Origin: Enterococcus raffinosus
Lineage (GTDB): Bacteria; Bacillota; Bacilli; Lactobacillales; Enterococcaceae
Direction: 5' to 3'
Assembly (NCBI RefSeq): GCF_018917525.1
Contig: NZ_JAHLOS010000019.1
Location: 1-64,000 of the forward strand
DNA length: 64,000 nucleotides
How positions within the stretch are numbered: the first letter of the stretch is position 1; every line of letters starts with the position of its first letter. A model generated the notes under the pieces. The model saw nothing but the letters and a program-made list of their open reading frames with translations. It ran no database searches and was not told where the DNA came from. Position numbers and translations under genes: made by a program. This document shows positions 23,829 to 33,281 of this stretch, in pieces.

Positions 23829-24747
23829 AGCGTTTAATAAAATCGTGAGAGATACAGAGCTTTTCGTGCTTATTATGATAAAACGCCTCGAAGGCTTTCT
23901 TACCGCATTCCGCCAAATGATGATCAAGAGTAGAAAAGCCCATTACTTCACTAATCAGCAGATTCTCTCGACCAATAATGAAAGGCCGATCTGTTTTATA
24001 CTGCTGTAAAATGGTTGCGGCAATTTCATCGCCAAATGTGAGGATGCCATCGACTTTTCGATCTTTGAAAAATTCAGCAGCTTGAATACCGTCTTCTGAA
24101 ACGATGCAATCCCAAAAAATATTTGCTTCATCAAAATCAGGATAAATTTCTTTTGCGCTGTGAATGGAAAACTCTGAGTTATGGCTAATATTTTTACTTC
24201 TTCCCAAAGTCATTCCAGGACGTTCAATGCCTTTTTCCTTCATATATGAAAAAGCTTCTTTGGTGGATTGTTTCAGATTGATGTATACGCAACTGGCATC
24301 AGCATTCGGAATTTCTTCACAAAAAATAATGGGTCCGTATTTAAAATAGTCAAAAAATTCTTTGATTGAGTTCGCCTTAGTTGTGACAATTAATCCATCA
24401 AAGGCCCGTTTTGCAAATTCAGCTAAATAACGTTTCTCCAATTCCTGATCGTAGTTGGTCGGAAGCAAACTGATTTGATAACCATGGTCAAAAGCCGCTT
24501 GCATGATACCGCTGAGCATCTGATCGTAATATTCATGGTTCACAAAAGGTAGGATCACACCGATATTTTTTGTTTTACCAAAGCTCAGATTTTGAGCGGA
24601 ACGATTTGGCACATAATTCAGCTCCGCCATTACCTCCAGTACTTTTGCTCGTTTTTCATCGTCAACGTAAGGATGATTATTGATGACACGAGAAATCGTG
24701 GAGACAGAGTAGCCAGTAATTTTCGCGATATCGCGGATATTTGCCAT
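23827..24747 (-). CDS. LacI family transcriptional regulator
   Basis: 306 residues. The N-terminal HTH reads MANIRDIAKITGYSVSTISR, with the hinge at about residues 45-60. A periplasmic-binding-protein-like sugar domain follows (NIGVILPFVNHEYYDQMLSG, VDGILTFGDEIAATILQQY). It is a little short at the C-terminus compared with the usual 330 residues. It has no sugar genes next to it; the neighbours are a 90-aa hypothetical and a radical SAM gene, so its targets are unknown. Confidence 0.9.
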   Translation of the reverse strand: MANIRDIAKITGYSVSTISRVINNHPYVDDEKRAKVLEVMAELNYVPNRSAQNLSFGKTKNIGVILPFVNHEYYDQMLSGIMQAAFDHGYQISLLPTNYDQELEKRYLAEFAKRAFDGLIVTTKANSIKEFFDYFKYGPIIFCEEIPNADASCVYINLKQSTKEAFSYMKEKGIERPGMTLGRSKNISHNSEFSIHSAKEIYPDFDEANIFWDCIVSEDGIQAAEFFKDRKVDGILTFGDEIAATILQQYKTDRPFIIGRENLLISEVMGFSTLDHHLAECGKKAFEAFYHNKHEKLCISHDFIKR

Positions 24748-24764
24748 AGTAACACCTCTTTAGT

Positions 24765-25037
24765 TTAAGCAGCTAAATTTTCTTTTAAATATTCGATGAC
24801 AGCAGGACCGAATTGATAGAATGTGTAGCGACGATCCTGATAAAAGAAACTAACGATTGGACAACCTAACATTTCGTTGATAAGTAAATGTTTGATTTCA
24901 CTTTTTTGAAGATTCTCAATGATTGGACGTTTGAAACCACGATTCCGTACAAGTCTCAATTGGTCTTCGGAAAAATGCAGGGAAACGATAAAATGTTCTT
25001 GTGTTTCAGCTTGTTGGACCTTCACATACGTATTCAT
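24765..25037 (-). CDS. Hypothetical 90-residue protein
   Basis: Soluble, no signal peptide, predicted mixed alpha/beta. Notable segments are EHFIVSLHFSEDQLRLVRNR and the C-terminal YQDRRYTFYQFGPAVIEYLK. AGGAGG precedes the ATG. It lies 17 bases upstream of the LacI-family gene on the same strand and may be co-transcribed with it. No family recognised. Confidence 0.6.
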   Translation of the reverse strand: MNTYVKVQQAETQEHFIVSLHFSEDQLRLVRNRGFKRPIIENLQKSEIKHLLINEMLGCPIVSFFYQDRRYTFYQFGPAVIEYLKENLAA

Positions 25038-25117
25038 AAAAATTCCTCCTTATTTTCTTTACAAAGGAAGTATAATTTATGAAACGAGTTTCATAGCAAG
25101 CGTTTTAGCTCATTTTT

Positions 25118-25981
25118 CTAAAATAGTGAAAGCTGTTCACGTTTATCTTCAAATTCATGTAAATATCCGAAAACTTCCTCTGTTCGCCAAAGGATATTGT
25201 GTTTTTGACAGGTTTCGATGAAAATGCTCATTAACCGATCATTATTAGGACTGTTACATACGTAATTATCTCCAAAAGCAAATTGATACTTTTTCTTCAT
25301 TCCTGGAAAGTGTTTATCTAGTTGATCGTAGAAATACTCACGGTTTCCAGCACGCATAGTTACCCCAAAACCAAAACAAAGAATCCCCTTGACTCCGGCT
25401 TGAACACAATAATCTAAAATACCGCGAAGATTTTCTTCGCTGTCGTTAATAAAAGGCAAAATAGGGGAGAGCCAAACAACTGTCGGGACTCCGACCTCTT
25501 TAAATCTCAGCAAGGTTTCATATCGCTCCTTAGTAGTAGAAACATAAGGCTCTAAGATTTTACATATCTCTTCATCATAAGTTGTCAGAGTCATTTCAAC
25601 AACGGCTTTGGTTTTTTGATTAATTGATGTTAATAATTCGAGATCCCGTAAGATTCGCGCGGATTTTGTTTGGATTGCTACACCAAATTCATACTTGTCG
25701 ATCAATTCCAAAGCGCCACGTGTTATTTTTAATCGAGGCTCTAATTGAATGTAAGGATCGGTCATTGCTCCGGTACCAATCATACAAGGTTTTCGCCGTC
25801 TTTGCAGCTCCTGTTCGAAAATCTCTAATGCATTCGCTTTTACTTCAATGTCCTCGAAGGGATGATTGATTTGGTAGCAGTCACTGCGGCTATCGCAATA
25901 AATGCAGCCATGTGTACAGCCGCGAAAGAGATTCAAGCCGTTTTTTGCTGATAAAATCGTTTTATATTCTTTATAATGCAT
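25118..25981 (-). CDS. Radical SAM protein, spore photoproduct lyase-like (SplB/Rv2578c type)
   Basis: 287 residues. The cluster motif CxxxCxxC is seen near the N-terminus as CTHGCIYCDSRSDCY, after NLFRG. MIGTGAMTDPYIQLEP and VVWLSPILPFINDSEEN are typical of this sub-family. It lacks the C-terminal substrate-binding cysteine region known for true spore photoproduct lyases, and the organism is not expected to sporulate, so repair of spore photoproduct is unlikely. The actual reaction is unknown. Monocistronic by position. Confidence 0.88.
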   Translation of the reverse strand: MHYKEYKTILSAKNGLNLFRGCTHGCIYCDSRSDCYQINHPFEDIEVKANALEIFEQELQRRRKPCMIGTGAMTDPYIQLEPRLKITRGALELIDKYEFGVAIQTKSARILRDLELLTSINQKTKAVVEMTLTTYDEEICKILEPYVSTTKERYETLLRFKEVGVPTVVWLSPILPFINDSEENLRGILDYCVQAGVKGILCFGFGVTMRAGNREYFYDQLDKHFPGMKKKYQFAFGDNYVCNSPNNDRLMSIFIETCQKHNILWRTEEVFGYLHEFEDKREQLSLF

Positions 25982-26123
25982 TGTACACCATCCATTCTAA
26001 TTTGTTTCAGTCTGAGCATGTTTTCCTGAATTTACAAGAACAAGAGTTCGTATCTATTATCACATAAATTTTTGCTGATAACAATCTTAAGTATCGGTAT
26101 AATGAGTAGTGGAGGTGTTTTTA

Positions 26124-26963
26124 TTGCTGAAAATTGGTGAGTTCTCCCAGCTTGGTCAGGTGTCGATTCGAACCTTGCGCCATTATGATGAGATCGATCT
26201 GCTTCATCCGCAAGTAGTCGATGAAGAATCAGGTTATCGTTATTACTCAGTAAAACAATTAGAAGTTTTAGCCCAGATTGTGTTACTGAGGGAGCTAAAG
26301 TTTTCTTTGAAAGAAATCAAAAGCTTGATTCAAGAAGATCCGAAGATTTTTACCGCAGCTTTATTAAAAAAAGATCGTGAAATTGAAAAGGAAATTCAAC
26401 GTGATCAATTCCGTCAGCAGCAAATCCATCAAATGATTCAACGGATGCAGCATAAAGGGAAATACCAAGTGTCGATCAAGAAAATTCCAGCTTTCTCCAT
26501 CGTCAGTTTGAGAAAGAGAATTAAGAGCTTTTATCATGAAGGACTACTTTGGGAAGAATTTATGTCTCTGTTAAAAAAACAAGGAATTGCTTTTCCGACT
26601 AGCCCTGATGAGAATTTGACAATTTTTCATGATAAGGAATACCTGGAGGAAGGCGTGGATGTTGAGGTAGCGATTCTTTCAGATGTCCAAGCAGTGGAAC
26701 CGTTGCAGGTACGAGAACTTCCTGCACTGGAGCATGCTGCAATCATGTATGTCGAAGGAAACTATCATCAGCTTCCAGAAACTTATCAAGCATTTGCTAA
26801 GTGGCTAGAGGAACATCCTGAATTCAGCATGGTAAAAACCACACGACAAATTTGTCATGTGGGTCCAGAACACACAGAAAATCCAGAAGAGTATTTGACA
26901 GAACTACAAATTCCATTAATTTCCTTGACTCTCACGCAACGTGAGGATTTATCTTCTAATTAG
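26124..26963 (+). CDS. MerR family regulator with GyrI-like domain
   Basis: About 280 residues. The start is taken as TTG at 26124 with GGAGG 8 bases upstream, giving MLKIGEFSQLGQVSIRTLRH; the earlier in-frame codon at 26109 lacks a ribosome site. The HTH is followed by GYRYYSVKQLEVLAQI, a dimerisation helix (LLKKDREIEKEIQRDQFRQQ), and a GyrI-like domain from about 118 to the end. Second MerR-GyrI protein of the window. It precedes trmO by 35 bases and may be co-transcribed with it. Confidence 0.88.
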   Translation: MLKIGEFSQLGQVSIRTLRHYDEIDLLHPQVVDEESGYRYYSVKQLEVLAQIVLLRELKFSLKEIKSLIQEDPKIFTAALLKKDREIEKEIQRDQFRQQQIHQMIQRMQHKGKYQVSIKKIPAFSIVSLRKRIKSFYHEGLLWEEFMSLLKKQGIAFPTSPDENLTIFHDKEYLEEGVDVEVAILSDVQAVEPLQVRELPALEHAAIMYVEGNYHQLPETYQAFAKWLEEHPEFSMVKTTRQICHVGPEHTENPEEYLTELQIPLISLTLTQREDLSSN

Positions 26964-26998
26964 AGGTCGCGACTCAAAAAATAATTGGGGGAATCAAC

Positions 26999-27463
26999 AT
27001 GGAAATTAAAGAAATCGGCAAAGTGAAACAAACGGATGCAGGCGTTTATTTAGAGTTGTTGCCGGAATACCAGGACGGGTTGATTGGTTTGGATGATTTT
27101 AGTCATTTGTATGTTTTGTATTGGTTCCATCATTTAGATATACCGGAGCTTAGAGGAACAACAGTCAGCAAGCCCTATACAAACGGACCAGAAGAACTAG
27201 GAACTTTTGCTACAAGAGGCCCCGTTAGACCGAATCCAATTGCGCTGTCGGCAGCAAAAATTGTCAGCATTCAGGGAAACAAAGTGTATCTTGAATATTT
27301 AGATGCAGAAGCTGACAGTCCAATTCTAGATATTAAGCCTTATACAGCAAGCTCTGACGTATTAGAAACCTTTCAAGGACCTGAGTGGTGCGCGCATTGG
27401 CCGCAATCCTTTGAACGCTCGGGAAATTTTGACTGGGGAGCAGAGTTCAATTTTCCTGAATAG
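26999..27463 (+). CDS. trmO: tRNA (N6-threonylcarbamoyladenosine-37) methyltransferase TrmO
   Basis: 154 residues. The family signature is complete: LDDFSHLYVLYWFH, TFATRGPVRPNPIALSAAKI and LDAEADSPILDIKPY. TrmO (TsaA/YaeB) transfers a methyl group from SAM to N6 of t6A at position 37 of some tRNAs. Bacterial proteins often carry an extra C-terminal domain; this one is the short form. A ribosome site GGGGG lies just before the ATG. Ends with a terminator. Confidence 0.9.
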   Translation: MEIKEIGKVKQTDAGVYLELLPEYQDGLIGLDDFSHLYVLYWFHHLDIPELRGTTVSKPYTNGPEELGTFATRGPVRPNPIALSAAKIVSIQGNKVYLEYLDAEADSPILDIKPYTASSDVLETFQGPEWCAHWPQSFERSGNFDWGAEFNFPE

Positions 27464-27503
27464 GGTAGAAAAATTTTAAAAAAATAGTTTCACTTTAACA
27501 ATC

Positions 27504-27550
27504 GAACGATCATGCTTGTCTTTTTAAATGAGCATGATCGTTCATTTTTC
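27504..27550 (+). terminator. Intrinsic terminator
   Basis: GAACGATCATGCT (27504-27516) pairs with AGCATGATCGTTC (27531-27543), followed by ATTTTT. Confidence 0.85.
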
Positions 27551-27629
27551 GTTTTTAAGCAAAAAAAATCAAGAATAATGAAAATTTCAGTGATTTTCTG
27601 ATAAAACAATTTCTATTGATGTTTCATTA

Positions 27630-27658
27630 TTGATAAATAAATGAATTAGTGCTATATT
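27630..27658 (+). promoter_or_regulatory. Promoter of alsS-alsD
   Basis: TTGATA (27630-27635) and TATATT (27653-27658) are 17 bp apart, 42 bases before the alsS start. Confidence 0.7.
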
Positions 27659-27699
27659 ATCAAATGTAATTGATACAGATTTTAAGGAGATGTAATACA

Positions 27700-29352
27700 G
27701 TGAGCAAGAAGGGTTCAGAAATCATTGTAAGTAGTTTAGAAAATCATAATGTTCCATTTATTTTTGGGATTCCTGGTGCCAAGATTGATGGCGTCTTTGA
27801 TACATTAGAGGATCACGGGCCACAACTAATTTTAGCTCGTCATGAACAAAACGCAGCGTTTATGGCTCAAGCAATTGGACGGTTGACTGGAGAACCGGGG
27901 GTTGTGATCGCCACCAGCGGCCCTGGAGCAAGTAATTTAGCAACAGGATTAGTTACTGCAACAGCTGAAGGAGATCCTGTTTTAGCTTTAGCTGGTCAGG
28001 TAAAACGTTCTGACCTTTCAAAGTTAACTCATCAGAGTATGGATAATGCAGCACTGTTTGCACCTATCACAAAATATAGTTCTGAGATTCAAGATCCAGA
28101 AACCTTATCAGAAAATATCGCGAATGCGTTTCGAATTGCAAAAACAGCTAAAAAAGGCGCTAGTTTTCTCTCTATTCCTCAAGATGTAACGGATGGGGAA
28201 GTGCAAGGAGAAGCGATTAAGCCATTATCTGCTCCGATTTTAGGTGCAGCCTCAGAGGAAGATATTGCGGACTTAACTAAACGAATCCGTGATGCAAAAT
28301 TACCAACATTATTAGTCGGTATGCGGGCATCCGGAAAAAAAGAAACAGCTGCGATTCGAAAGTTGGTTGAAAAAACTGGTTTACCAGTCGTTGAAACCTT
28401 TCAAGGGGCGGGAATTATTTCACGAGAGTTAGAGAATCATTTCTTTGGCCGCGTTGGACTATTTCGCAATCAACCAGGTGATATGCTGTTGAAGCGTAGT
28501 GATTTAGTCCTAGCAATTGGTTATGACCCAATCGAGTATGAAGCAAGAAACTGGAATGCAGAGAAAGATGCACGTATTGTAGTAATTGATGAAGTCCCTA
28601 TGGAAATCGATCAATACATGCAGCCAGAAGCTGAGTTAATTGGCAGCATCGCCAGAACGATTGAAAAATTAAGTGATTCAATCGACACTTACCAATTGTC
28701 AGCGGATGCTGATCACTATTTATCAACCCTGCAAGACAAATTAACAAACGGCAGACATAAAAGTGAAACAGCAGAAGGTCGCGTTCATCCCCTAGAAGTC
28801 ATTGATACGCTGCAAAAAAATGTAACAGATGAAATGACAGTAACCGTGGATGTCGGTAGTCACTATATTTGGATGGCTCGTCATTTCCGCAGTTATGAAC
28901 CACGCCATCTGCTCTTCAGTAACGGGATGCAAACATTAGGGGTAGCTTTGCCATGGGCAATTTCTTCTGCACTAGTACGTCCAAATACTCAAATATTCTC
29001 AGTTTCCGGAGATGGTGGCTTCTTATTCTCAGCCCAAGAATTAGAAACAGCCGTTCGTTTGAAGCAAAAAATTATCCACTTAATCTGGAATGATGGCAGC
29101 TACAATATGGTGGAATTTCAGGAAGAAATGAAATATGATCGTTCGTCAGGCGTACATTTTGGACCTGTAGATTTCGTGAAATATGCAGAGGCTTTCGGAG
29201 CAAAAGGATTACGTGCAACATCAAAAGCAGAATTAGAAACAGCCATTCAAGAGGGGCTAACCACAGAAGGACCGGTAATCATCGATATTCCGATTGATTA
29301 TTCAGATAATAAAGAATTAGGTAAAACAATTTTACCTGATCAATTCTATTAG
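27700..29352 (+). CDS. alsS: Acetolactate synthase, catabolic
   Basis: 550 residues from the GTG at 27700, with AAGGAG 10 bases upstream. TPP-dependent condensation of two pyruvates to acetolactate plus CO2. The N-terminal Glu of the TPP site is in [13 protein letters not shown], the TPP-binding [11 protein letters not shown] with IWNDGSYNM is C-terminal. Residues typical of the anabolic FAD-dependent IlvB are not apparent, and alsD follows directly, so this is the fermentative acetoin enzyme. It spares pyruvate from acid formation during growth on excess sugar. Confidence 0.93.
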   Translation: MSKKGSEIIVSSLENHNVPFIFGIPGAKIDGVFDTLEDHGPQLILARHEQNAAFMAQAIGRLTGEPGVVIATSGPGASNLATGLVTATAEGDPVLALAGQVKRSDLSKLTHQSMDNAALFAPITKYSSEIQDPETLSENIANAFRIAKTAKKGASFLSIPQDVTDGEVQGEAIKPLSAPILGAASEEDIADLTKRIRDAKLPTLLVGMRASGKKETAAIRKLVEKTGLPVVETFQGAGIISRELENHFFGRVGLFRNQPGDMLLKRSDLVLAIGYDPIEYEARNWNAEKDARIVVIDEVPMEIDQYMQPEAELIGSIARTIEKLSDSIDTYQLSADADHYLSTLQDKLTNGRHKSETAEGRVHPLEVIDTLQKNVTDEMTVTVDVGSHYIWMARHFRSYEPRHLLFSNGMQTLGVALPWAISSALVRPNTQIFSVSGDGGFLFSAQELETAVRLKQKIIHLIWNDGSYNMVEFQEEMKYDRSSGVHFGPVDFVKYAEAFGAKGLRATSKAELETAIQEGLTTEGPVIIDIPIDYSDNKELGKTILPDQFY

Positions 29353-29401
29353 ACCTTCTTAGTGAATATCTGTGAAATAAAATAAAAGAAGGGGATTACT
29401 C

Positions 29402-30115
29402 ATGACAGTGAAAACAAAAAGCTATATCTATCAGCATGGAACACTGGGTGGTTTGATGCAAGATTTAATGGATGGAACAGAAAAAATCGGTACTTTATCA
29501 GATTACGGTGATTTTGGTTTGGGAACATTAGAAGGCTCAAACGGGGAAGTCATTTTCCTAGATGGTGTCATCTATCATGCTGATGAAACGGGAAGAATCA
29601 ATCAATTATTCGGTGATGAATTGACGCCATATGCGGCAGTCACTAATTTTGAGTCGGATGAACGATTTAATTTAATGGATGTTTCTGATGATAATGTAAA
29701 AGAGGATATTTTAGAAAAAATCAGCCACAATCTATTTGCGGCTGTCAAAATAAATGGCAAGTTTAAACATATGCATGTGCGGGTCGCACCAAAACAAGAG
29801 AAACCATATCCGCGTTTCGTTGAAATTGCACGAAACCAACCAGAATTTGAGGCTGATAATATTTCTGGAACGATTGTCGGTTTCTTTACACCAAGATTAT
29901 TTCACGGTGCCGCAGCTGCTGGATTCCATTTACATTTCATTAGCGATGATCGGAAATTCGGCGGTCACGTGTTGGATTTTGAGTTGTCAGATGGAACGAT
30001 CGATCTTATGGAATTGGCCGAATTCCGACAACACTTTCCAACTGAGAATGCAGATTATCTCTCAAATGAGATCAAATTGGACGAAATTTCAAAAGATATT
30101 GAAGAAGCAGAATAG
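29402..30115 (+). CDS. alsD: Alpha-acetolactate decarboxylase
   Basis: 237 residues. Converts acetolactate to acetoin. The metal-binding histidines are in FKHMHVRVAP and FHLHFISDDRKFGGHVLDF, and GTLGGLMQDLMDG is the N-terminal family motif. It lies 49 bases after alsS with AAGGGG before the ATG, and both end at the same terminator. No AlsR-type LysR regulator lies adjacent, so control differs from Bacillus. Confidence 0.95.
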   Translation: MTVKTKSYIYQHGTLGGLMQDLMDGTEKIGTLSDYGDFGLGTLEGSNGEVIFLDGVIYHADETGRINQLFGDELTPYAAVTNFESDERFNLMDVSDDNVKEDILEKISHNLFAAVKINGKFKHMHVRVAPKQEKPYPRFVEIARNQPEFEADNISGTIVGFFTPRLFHGAAAAGFHLHFISDDRKFGGHVLDFELSDGTIDLMELAEFRQHFPTENADYLSNEIKLDEISKDIEEAE

Positions 30116-30161
30116 AAAAAATGACAGAAGCAAATTTTAATTTTTTGCTTCTGTCATTTTA
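30116..30161. terminator. Bidirectional intrinsic terminator
   Basis: AAAATGACAGAAGCAA pairs with TTGCTTCTGTCATTTT around an AT-rich loop, between the convergent alsD and AlkD-like genes; it overlaps the latter's stop. Confidence 0.88.
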
Positions 30162-30869
30162 CGCATTTTTTCCCATTTTTGATTTTGCTGAGATTAAACG
30201 AGAGCGACCAGGGGCTTGGACTAAAACTGTCAACTCTTTCAGAGCATCCTTAGCGATCCATTGCTTTGGTTTAGATGTTTGTTTTTGCATTGTCTCGGCT
30301 GTTTTGATTGCTAACTCTTTAGCTTCTAAATTGGTTTTGCCAAGTTCTCTCAAAGCCCAAGAGGCGGCCTTTTTCACTAATAAGCGATCGTCATCTGAAT
30401 TGTTCTCGATCAGCTTTAAATAGGCTTTTATTTCAGAGATTGAAAGAGAAGCATGCGTCGAGGTACTGGCGATAAGTGTAAAGGCGGCACGCTTGAAATA
30501 CAGCTTATCAGAATTTATCCAACTCTGAATGTAACGATCAAAATCATTTTGTTTGATCAGAATATTTTTACAGAACAAATCACAGAGATCCCAAGAAGTG
30601 ATTCCATCCATTAGATAGTTGATATCTAGATCGTTACAGTCTTTAGACTTGAGTGCCAGCACGGCAAGTATTTTACATTCATGATAATTGGTTTGCCATA
30701 GCTGCATTAAGAAATCCTTTTCTTTTGGAATTTTTCGAGCGAATTTACGCAGTTCAGCAGTAGAAACACCGAGCGTTTGTTCCTCGGGAATGCCAAGTTT
30801 GATAATGTTCTCCTTGAATTTCTCTGAAGCAGCCTCTTTTAAATAAGTCAGAATTTCATCAATCGTCAT
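30159..30869 (-). CDS. DNA alkylation repair protein, AlkD-like HEAT repeat
   Basis: 236 residues from the ATG at 30869, chosen because GGAAAGG lies 9 bases before it; a TTG and another ATG upstream are too close to that site. All-helical HEAT-repeat protein with YHECKILAVLALKSK, ITSWDLCDLFCKNIL and RLLVKKAASWALRELG. AlkD-like glycosylases excise bulky or cationic 3-methyl/7-methyl purines. Trp/Asp residues fitting the active site (SWD, SWALRE) are visible. Confidence 0.88.
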   Translation of the reverse strand: MTIDEILTYLKEAASEKFKENIIKLGIPEEQTLGVSTAELRKFARKIPKEKDFLMQLWQTNYHECKILAVLALKSKDCNDLDINYLMDGITSWDLCDLFCKNILIKQNDFDRYIQSWINSDKLYFKRAAFTLIASTSTHASLSISEIKAYLKLIENNSDDDRLLVKKAASWALRELGKTNLEAKELAIKTAETMQKQTSKPKQWIAKDALKELTVLVQAPGRSRLISAKSKMGKNA

Positions 30870-30892
30870 ATTTGTCATCCTTTCCAAAGAAT

Positions 30893-30943
30893 AAAAAAGC
30901 AGAACAATGATCAGAGATATTCTGATTGTTGTTCTGCTTTTTT
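30893..30943. terminator. Intrinsic terminator
   Basis: AAAAAGCAGAACAA pairs with TTGTTCTGCTTTTT, with a second inner stem ATCAGA/TCTGAT. It lies after the minus-strand M23 gene. Confidence 0.85.
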
Positions 30944-30953
30944 GAATGTTTTT

Positions 30954-32363
30954 TTAAATTCCTAATAGTGGGGCAGGGTTTACAAAGCCTGACCATAACG
31001 CTGTTGATACACCAAAGTGTAGATGAACGCCTGTTGAATTTCCCGTTGTTCCCATACCGCCTAATACTTGACCAGCACTGACTGATGAGCCAACACCAAC
31101 ACTTGGTGCAGAGACCATGTGCATATAGTAAGAGTAGTAACCATCAGGATGCTGAATCACCACATGGTTCCCAGCTGACCAATGGAAACCAGCTTCAACG
31201 ACTGTTCCACCTTTAGAAGCCATGATTGGAGTGCCAGCAGAACCAGCAAAATCAATACCATCGTGTTGTGTACCAGATGCGCCTGTTGGATCTTGGCGTG
31301 GACCAAATGGACTTGTAACGACTAACCCAATTGACAACGGAGAAGCCCAACCACTGCTAGTTGCCGCAGGTTTAGAGGTATTCGATGTTGAGGTCGTCGG
31401 ATTGGTTGTCACCTGACTAGCACCAGCATCGGTAACTGTTTGTGCTTGCTGCTGTTGTTGTTTCGCTTCTTGCTCTTGTTTCTGAGCTTCGAGCTGAGCA
31501 ATTTCCGCTTCTTGTTTCTGTTTTGCAGTTTCCGCCTCAGCTGCTTGTTTTTCGGCTTCTTCCGCAGCCTTTTGAGCTTCTTCTGCGGCTTTTTTCGCTT
31601 GTTTTTCAGCTTCAGCTTGTGCTTTTTCACGAGCTTCTTCTTCTTTTTTACGTTGTTCTTCTAAAGCTTTCAAAGCGGCTTGACGTTTCTTCTCAGCCTC
31701 TTCTTTTTGTTTTTCATATTTATCTTTTTGGTCTTTTTCAGTAGCAATACTTGCTTGGATCTCATTAATCTTCACTTGTTGATCCAATTTCGTTTGAACT
31801 AATTGCTCTTGTTTGGCTTTTAACTCCGCCGTTTTCTTGTTGATTACCTGCAAACGTTGTTCGGCTTCTTTTTCAAGCTTTTCTAATTCTGCTTTATCTT
31901 TGGTTTGTTGTTCCATAATATTTTTGCTTGCTGTTAAAATAGTAGAGACAGCCATTGTCTTTTTGACTGCTTCACCAAGTGATTTAGAGTTAATCACAGC
32001 ATCAACGATTGAACCAGAATCCTGTTTTGTCTGAACATCTCGAGCTTGATTTCTGATTTGTTCATCACGTTTTTGGATTTTCTCTTGAAGAATAGCAATT
32101 TTAGCAGTTAAATCGCTTAATTTCTTTTCCTCGTTTGTCTTATCTTTTAAGACTGCATTTACTTCTTGTTCCACCGCAGCAACTTGCTGTTCTAACGCTG
32201 CTTTTTGATCCTCAGCAGATTGCTCAGTTTGCTGTAAATCAGAGATTTTCTTATCTTGATCGGCAATCTTTTGATCGTATTCATCTGCTAATGCACTTAA
32301 TGGGGTAGTGGTTAGTGTTAAGGCACATAATGTTAGTGCCGTGTATTTTTTCAACTTAATCAA
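30954..32363 (-). CDS. Secreted coiled-coil M23 peptidoglycan endopeptidase
   Basis: 469 residues. Signal peptide MIKLKKYTALTLCALTLTTT with cleavage expected near ALADEY. Residues about 27-290 are a long glutamine/lysine/alanine-rich coiled coil (PcsB/EnvC-like), then a Ser/Thr-rich linker. The C-terminal LytM/M23 domain has zinc ligands in TQHDGIDFAG and VHLHFGVS with the conserved HVVIQHPDGYYSYYMHM. Such enzymes cleave peptide cross-links during division and growth, usually activated through their coiled coil by an FtsEX-type complex. The coiled-coil codon pattern is highly repetitive (GCTTCTTCTGCGG-like units), which yields open frames on other strands. Confidence 0.9.
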   Translation of the reverse strand: MIKLKKYTALTLCALTLTTTPLSALADEYDQKIADQDKKISDLQQTEQSAEDQKAALEQQVAAVEQEVNAVLKDKTNEEKKLSDLTAKIAILQEKIQKRDEQIRNQARDVQTKQDSGSIVDAVINSKSLGEAVKKTMAVSTILTASKNIMEQQTKDKAELEKLEKEAEQRLQVINKKTAELKAKQEQLVQTKLDQQVKINEIQASIATEKDQKDKYEKQKEEAEKKRQAALKALEEQRKKEEEAREKAQAEAEKQAKKAAEEAQKAAEEAEKQAAEAETAKQKQEAEIAQLEAQKQEQEAKQQQQQAQTVTDAGASQVTTNPTTSTSNTSKPAATSSGWASPLSIGLVVTSPFGPRQDPTGASGTQHDGIDFAGSAGTPIMASKGGTVVEAGFHWSAGNHVVIQHPDGYYSYYMHMVSAPSVGVGSSVSAGQVLGGMGTTGNSTGVHLHFGVSTALWSGFVNPAPLLGI

Positions 32364-32687
32364 TGGATTCCCTCACTTTTTTCAGCTTTCGCGTTCAATT
32401 ATATAAGAATTTATGAAGAAAAAGTTTAAAGTATTTGAATTTTTATCTAACCGTATAGATTGTAATGATAATGAAATATTCCAAGAGGAAATTAAGCGTG
32501 AAACTGCTTGACAAGTCGCCGTTTTAATGTTTTTTGAATGCTAAAATTGATTGAATTAACTTATATTTGAATCAATGGAGTAATTCATGGAGTTGCGGTA
32601 AAATAAACCGAAAGTTATCAATACTCTCATAAATCAGATTAGAGAAATTGATCTACTTAAAAAATTTTCAGATCAGGAGGAATTAAC
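32364..32687. other. Gene-free divergent spacer
   Basis: 324 bases between the M23 peptidase and fRMsr genes. On the minus strand TATAAT lies about 40 bases before the M23 start region. TGTAAT-N5-TGAAAT (32461-32477) is one base from the WalR box TGTWAH-N5-TGTWAH, on the opposite strand. AGGAGG precedes the fRMsr start. No open frame or RNA family recognised. Confidence 0.4.
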
Positions 32688-33164
32688 ATGGGGTGGGAAA
32701 ATCAAGAAGCTAAAGAAGAGGCTTATAAATTAATGTTGATGCAGCAAAAAGCATTATTAGAAGGTGAAACGGATTTGATAGCTAATTTGGCTAATTCATC
32801 TGCCTTATTAAATCAGACATTAAAAGAAACAGTTTTTGCAGGGTATTACCTTTTTAAAAACGATGAATTAATCTTGGGCCCATTTCAAGGAAATGTTTCG
32901 TGTGTTCACATCGCAATGGGAAAAGGTGTTTGCGGGGAAGCGGCTGAGAAGAACCAAACATTAATCGTGGAAAATGTGCTGGAGCACAAAAATTATATTG
33001 CTTGTGATTCAGCTGCACGATCAGAAATTGTTGTTCCAATGAAGAAGGGGGAACAATTGATAGGCGTATTGGATTTAGATAGTTCCGAGATAGCTATGTA
33101 CGATCAAATTGATCAGTTTTACTTGGAACAATACGTCTCATTATTACTGGAAAATTTAAACTAA
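32688..33164 (+). CDS. msrC: Free methionine-(R)-sulfoxide reductase (GAF domain)
   Basis: 158 residues, a single GAF domain. The catalytic cysteine pattern of fRMsr is seen in GNVSCVHIAMGKGVCGEAAE and HKNYIACDSAARSEIVVPM, giving three cysteines in the expected order. It reduces free Met-R-sulfoxide using thioredoxin. AGGAGG lies before the ATG. Stands alone, transcribed away from the M23 gene. Confidence 0.92.
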   Translation: MGWENQEAKEEAYKLMLMQQKALLEGETDLIANLANSSALLNQTLKETVFAGYYLFKNDELILGPFQGNVSCVHIAMGKGVCGEAAEKNQTLIVENVLEHKNYIACDSAARSEIVVPMKKGEQLIGVLDLDSSEIAMYDQIDQFYLEQYVSLLLENLN

Positions 33165-33215
33165 AATTTTAATATTTATCTAAAAAGATGGTTATTTGAT
33201 AAATAACACCCTTAA

Positions 33216-33264
33216 TGTAGTATTTTACTCCGCTTAATGCTACTATATAAGTGTAGTATAAAAC
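33216..33264. repeat. Direct repeats in the promoter of the 75-aa gene
   Basis: TGTAGTATTTTAC (33216-33228) and TGTAGTATAAAAC (33252-33264) are 36 bp apart, in front of the small gene at 33282. They may be operator sites or partly part of the promoter itself; TATATA lies between them. Confidence 0.45.
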
Positions 33265-33281
33265 ATTAATGAGGTGGTTTA

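Noticed and set aside
23827-24747. LacI-family gene at 24 kb as the regulator of a sugar operon next to it
   Set aside because: No sugar uptake or catabolic gene is adjacent; neighbours are a hypothetical protein, a radical SAM gene and the HTH unit.
25118-25981. True spore photoproduct lyase
   Set aside because: Only the radical SAM core is recognisable and nothing in the window suggests sporulation.
31409-31744. Several open frames in other frames of the M23 gene coiled-coil region
   Set aside because: They are lysine- or leucine-runs produced by the repetitive coiled-coil codons of the true minus-strand gene.
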